From: Mariannaea sp. PMI_226
Taxonomy: Eukaryota; Ascomycota; Sordariomycetes; Hypocreales; Nectriaceae
DNA: 64,000 nucleotides
Assembly: GCA_024336345.1 (NCBI GenBank)
Contig: JANFOG010000019.1
Location: forward strand, 425,189-489,188
Reading direction: 5' to 3'
This document shows positions 61,888-64,000 of the stretch, piece by piece. The first letter of the stretch is position 1. Each line of letters starts with the position of its first letter. Under the pieces are notes generated by a model that saw nothing but the letters and a program-made list of their open reading frames with translations, searched no databases and was not told the origin of the DNA. Both the position numbers and the translations under genes were made by a program.

Positions 61888-64000
61888 ATGGGGTTAGATA
61901 CTCTCCGCTACAATGCTGGCCACAAGGTTGTGGTCTGCCGCGCTTGTGGGACTTGTCTGATCCCAAAAGTATCCAGTTGGAAGAGTCACCTACGGGCCGA
62001 ACCGCATCGAATGGTGGGGAATGAGCTAAAGTTGACAATTGAGGCCTTACTGAGCTATGACCTACGCCCAGTCGAAGAGCTGCGGCAATGGCGGCCAGAT
62101 AGGACACAGCCCTGCCGGCCGATCGAGGATCTTGCTGTATTTAATGGCTACTATTGCACACACAACGGCTGCGACTACTGCACACGGAGGATCGACAAGA
62201 TGTATCAGCACATGCCAGTACATGACAGGAAAGCCTCACAGCATCGGGAATCGGCCCCATTCTGGCGTAACTGCAGGCTTCAGACATACTTTACAGCAAA
62301 GGGTCGCATCGACTACTTCATTGTCAACGAGCCCTCTCCGCCGTCATCATCCACAGGTGATGATGATGCGGCAGTTATCAGGCTTTCCACACTACCATCG
62401 AAAGAGGAGGGGAATCTATTCAAGGAGTTAAGGGCAGATCAGCACACAGCATCCCGTGAGCTCGACAAGCAAGCTGGAATTGTGCAAGATGTTGAGGAAT
62501 CCCGCGCCGATCGTGTCCCCTGGCTCATTTATACAGGCTTCCCCACTCACACACGCGGACTTCCGGATGCCGAGATCGAGTCATCGTACGCACTACCACC
62601 GCAGAAAGTGCTGGGCGGGCAGGGTGAGGTGGCGGATGAAGATTCGGACCTCATCCGCATCCTTTCTGCAACTGAGGCCGTACTTAGGGACGCTTATAGG
62701 GTCTGTAATGATAGGCTACCCGACCGGAAAATGACGCAGCAACGGGCCAAGGTGCTAAATAACTTTTCTGCCGGCATCACCAATAACGGGAGGGCTCCCG
62801 GATTCCGCAGCTACAAGAAGGAATCGACACTAACGACTTATTTCAGAAAGTTCAAGCAGCTCTTTGTATATTACTACCGAGTTGTATTTCTTGATGATGG
62901 CCACTTTACTAGGGAGAAAGAAGACCAGATTGTACCGCAGGATATTATCGAACCAACAAGCCAGCAACAAAAGGCCATGCAGAAGATCATTAATGCTCTA
63001 CGAGAGCAGGATGAGAGAGGACAGAAACAATTAGCCAATGATGATGATGATGATGATGATAATAATAATGAAGAAGGTGAAGACGAGCTTCAAGTAAGAC
63101 TGAAGCGTGCCATTCGCGAGTTTTACTTGGCCCTTATATGTCAGACTGTCGGGAGCGTACCGTTCCGATCCCCAGTACTAAGCTTCTGCGCAATGCTCAG
63201 TCGAAAAGTTTTCAAACGAGACGGCGCCAAAGCCGAGAGCGATGGTAGAGGAAAGGGCCAAGCGCTCAAGCAGGGCGTGTGGCATGAGCCGGGGAACTTC
63301 AACAGCAACTTGTCTGCGCTTACCTGGACTGCCCAACTCATCCTTTTCGACTTTGTTTGCTTCCATAAGCAGGATGATGAGTACGGAATCCCCAAGCTCC
63401 TGGAGGACTTCTGCAGCAAATACTTCCAGCAGCTTGCCGAAACGCCATTCGGTCACATCCTACAGTGGAGGCTCTACTTGTTTGTTGTCTCCAGGAACGT
63501 GCTTGCCAAGAACCAAGCACGCTGGTCTCTTGATGGTCAGACGATCGATTACCTAGGAATCAAGCTGCACATGGAACAGGTCTCGCAGCTAGTTGCATCA
63601 GAGTTCCGCCGGGCACACTCTCTTCTGTACGACGAGCTGTTGTTTGGTGCCAAGGACATCGCTCCAGTCGAGGCATGGAGACTACATGACGATCTCGACC
63701 TGGACGACTATGGCGGTTCGTGGCTGACGGACGAAAGGAACGCCGAGATACTAAACGGATCACAGCAAGCCCTTCTGAGGCATATAGAAGGGAATGCAGA
63801 TTTACGACGAACATTCGTGTGGACTGATCAAGGCGGCGGGAAATGTCTTTGCCCCAAGGCGATGGCCATCTATGAAGCACACGTGCAGCAGTTCCTGAGA
63901 GTGCTGGCGGTGCTCATGCATGTTCCCCCCGGGCCTCCATTGCGAGCTCCGGAGCTACTTTCTATCACATATGCAAACACAGGTCGCCACCGGAGGCGTG
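61888..64000 (+). CDS. DUF3505/RecQ-like helicase-type protein, N-terminal 704 codons (runs off the window)
   Basis: From ATG 61888 the frame is open for 704 codons to the last base; I checked every codon and found no stop, so the end lies beyond the window. The first finger is C17-x2-C20-x13-H34-x5-H40. The second is a classic C2H2, C90-x4-C95-x12-H108-x3-H112. A run of seven Asp then three Asn (63040-63069) lies in a low-complexity linker, followed by an AIREFYLALICQTVGSVPF segment. Near the edge, PPLRAPELLSITYANT matches in type the QPARLTEILGI block of the decayed helicase at 34147. The helicase core would lie to the right. Base composition is balanced and codon use normal: this copy has escaped RIP-like decay. 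Confidence 0.75.
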   Translation, partial: MGLDTLRYNAGHKVVVCRACGTCLIPKVSSWKSHLRAEPHRMVGNELKLTIEALLSYDLRPVEELRQWRPDRTQPCRPIEDLAVFNGYYCTHNGCDYCTRRIDKMYQHMPVHDRKASQHRESAPFWRNCRLQTYFTAKGRIDYFIVNEPSPPSSSTGDDDAAVIRLSTLPSKEEGNLFKELRADQHTASRELDKQAGIVQDVEESRADRVPWLIYTGFPTHTRGLPDAEIESSYALPPQKVLGGQGEVADEDSDLIRILSATEAVLRDAYRVCNDRLPDRKMTQQRAKVLNNFSAGITNNGRAPGFRSYKKESTLTTYFRKFKQLFVYYYRVVFLDDGHFTREKEDQIVPQDIIEPTSQQQKAMQKIINALREQDERGQKQLANDDDDDDDNNNEEGEDELQVRLKRAIREFYLALICQTVGSVPFRSPVLSFCAMLSRKVFKRDGAKAESDGRGKGQALKQGVWHEPGNFNSNLSALTWTAQLILFDFVCFHKQDDEYGIPKLLEDFCSKYFQQLAETPFGHILQWRLYLFVVSRNVLAKNQARWSLDGQTIDYLGIKLHMEQVSQLVASEFRRAHSLLYDELLFGAKDIAPVEAWRLHDDLDLDDYGGSWLTDERNAEILNGSQQALLRHIEGNADLRRTFVWTDQGGGKCLCPKAMAIYEAHVQQFLRVLAVLMHVPPGPPLRAPELLSITYANTGRHRRR

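Overview
The window looks like an accessory, repeat-rich and possibly subtelomeric block from a filamentous ascomycete (Pezizomycotina). The evidence is short GT-AG introns with TACTAAC/CTAAC-type branch sites, a Zn(II)2Cys6 regulator, HET- and NLR-type incompatibility gene remnants, fungal transposon families (Mutator-like, pogo/Fot1, hAT, Tc1/mariner) and many decayed genes. The decayed genes are AT-shifted and carry mostly TAG stops and G-to-A changes, as expected from repeat-induced point mutation (RIP). I cannot name the species. Assignments rest on reading motifs by eye; no search was run.

Layout. 0.8-2.4 kb: a Mutator-like element with perfect 74-bp terminal inverted repeats around the C-terminal part of its transposase. 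3.2-4.1 kb: a broken HET-type gene. 4.75-6.13 kb: an intact Zn2Cys6 transcription factor. 6.9-7.2 kb: a broken membrane-protein gene. 7.7-12.6 kb: a scrap of mitochondrial nad4 touching a decayed hAT element, which is itself split by an almost perfect pogo element. The hAT right end cuts into a large, already broken gene of unknown function (12.6-15.3 kb). 16-24.7 kb is the main stretch of ordinary genes: a small multi-exon gene, a secreted six-hairpin glycosidase with nine 40-residue cysteine-rich repeats, and a ten-exon secreted WSC/subtilisin protease. A small secreted cysteine-rich protein follows at 26.2 kb.

27.4-38 kb is a graveyard: a mariner remnant fused to an NLR N-terminal domain, a second hAT element, a third hAT fragment, a DUF3505-type zinc-finger fragment and a RIP-like decayed RecQ/telomere-linked-helicase-like gene. 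38.7-42.7 kb holds the first of three copies of an RLE-type non-LTR retrotransposon (LINE). 44-51 kb holds further decayed genes: a large unrecognised gene, a helicase C-terminal scrap and a Fig1-like membrane protein. 52.9-54.6 kb holds a small conserved protein and an APH-like kinase with one premature stop. At 55.0-61.4 kb a 5'-truncated LINE copy is joined head to tail to a complete copy. From 61,888 to the window edge a 704-codon open frame encodes the N-terminal half of a helicase-like zinc-finger protein, still open at base 64,000.

The most notable system is the LINE. In element sense it begins with 12-bp repeats of TTAGGGTC type and ends in ...CCAAACCCTAA. It encodes two N-terminal zinc fingers, a reverse transcriptase, a CCHC knuckle and a PD-(D/E)XK endonuclease, and it forms a truncated head-to-tail tandem. 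These are features of telomere-targeting elements such as MoTeR of Magnaporthe and Cnl1 of Cryptococcus. The two long LINE reading frames are intact while most other repeats here are mutated to death.
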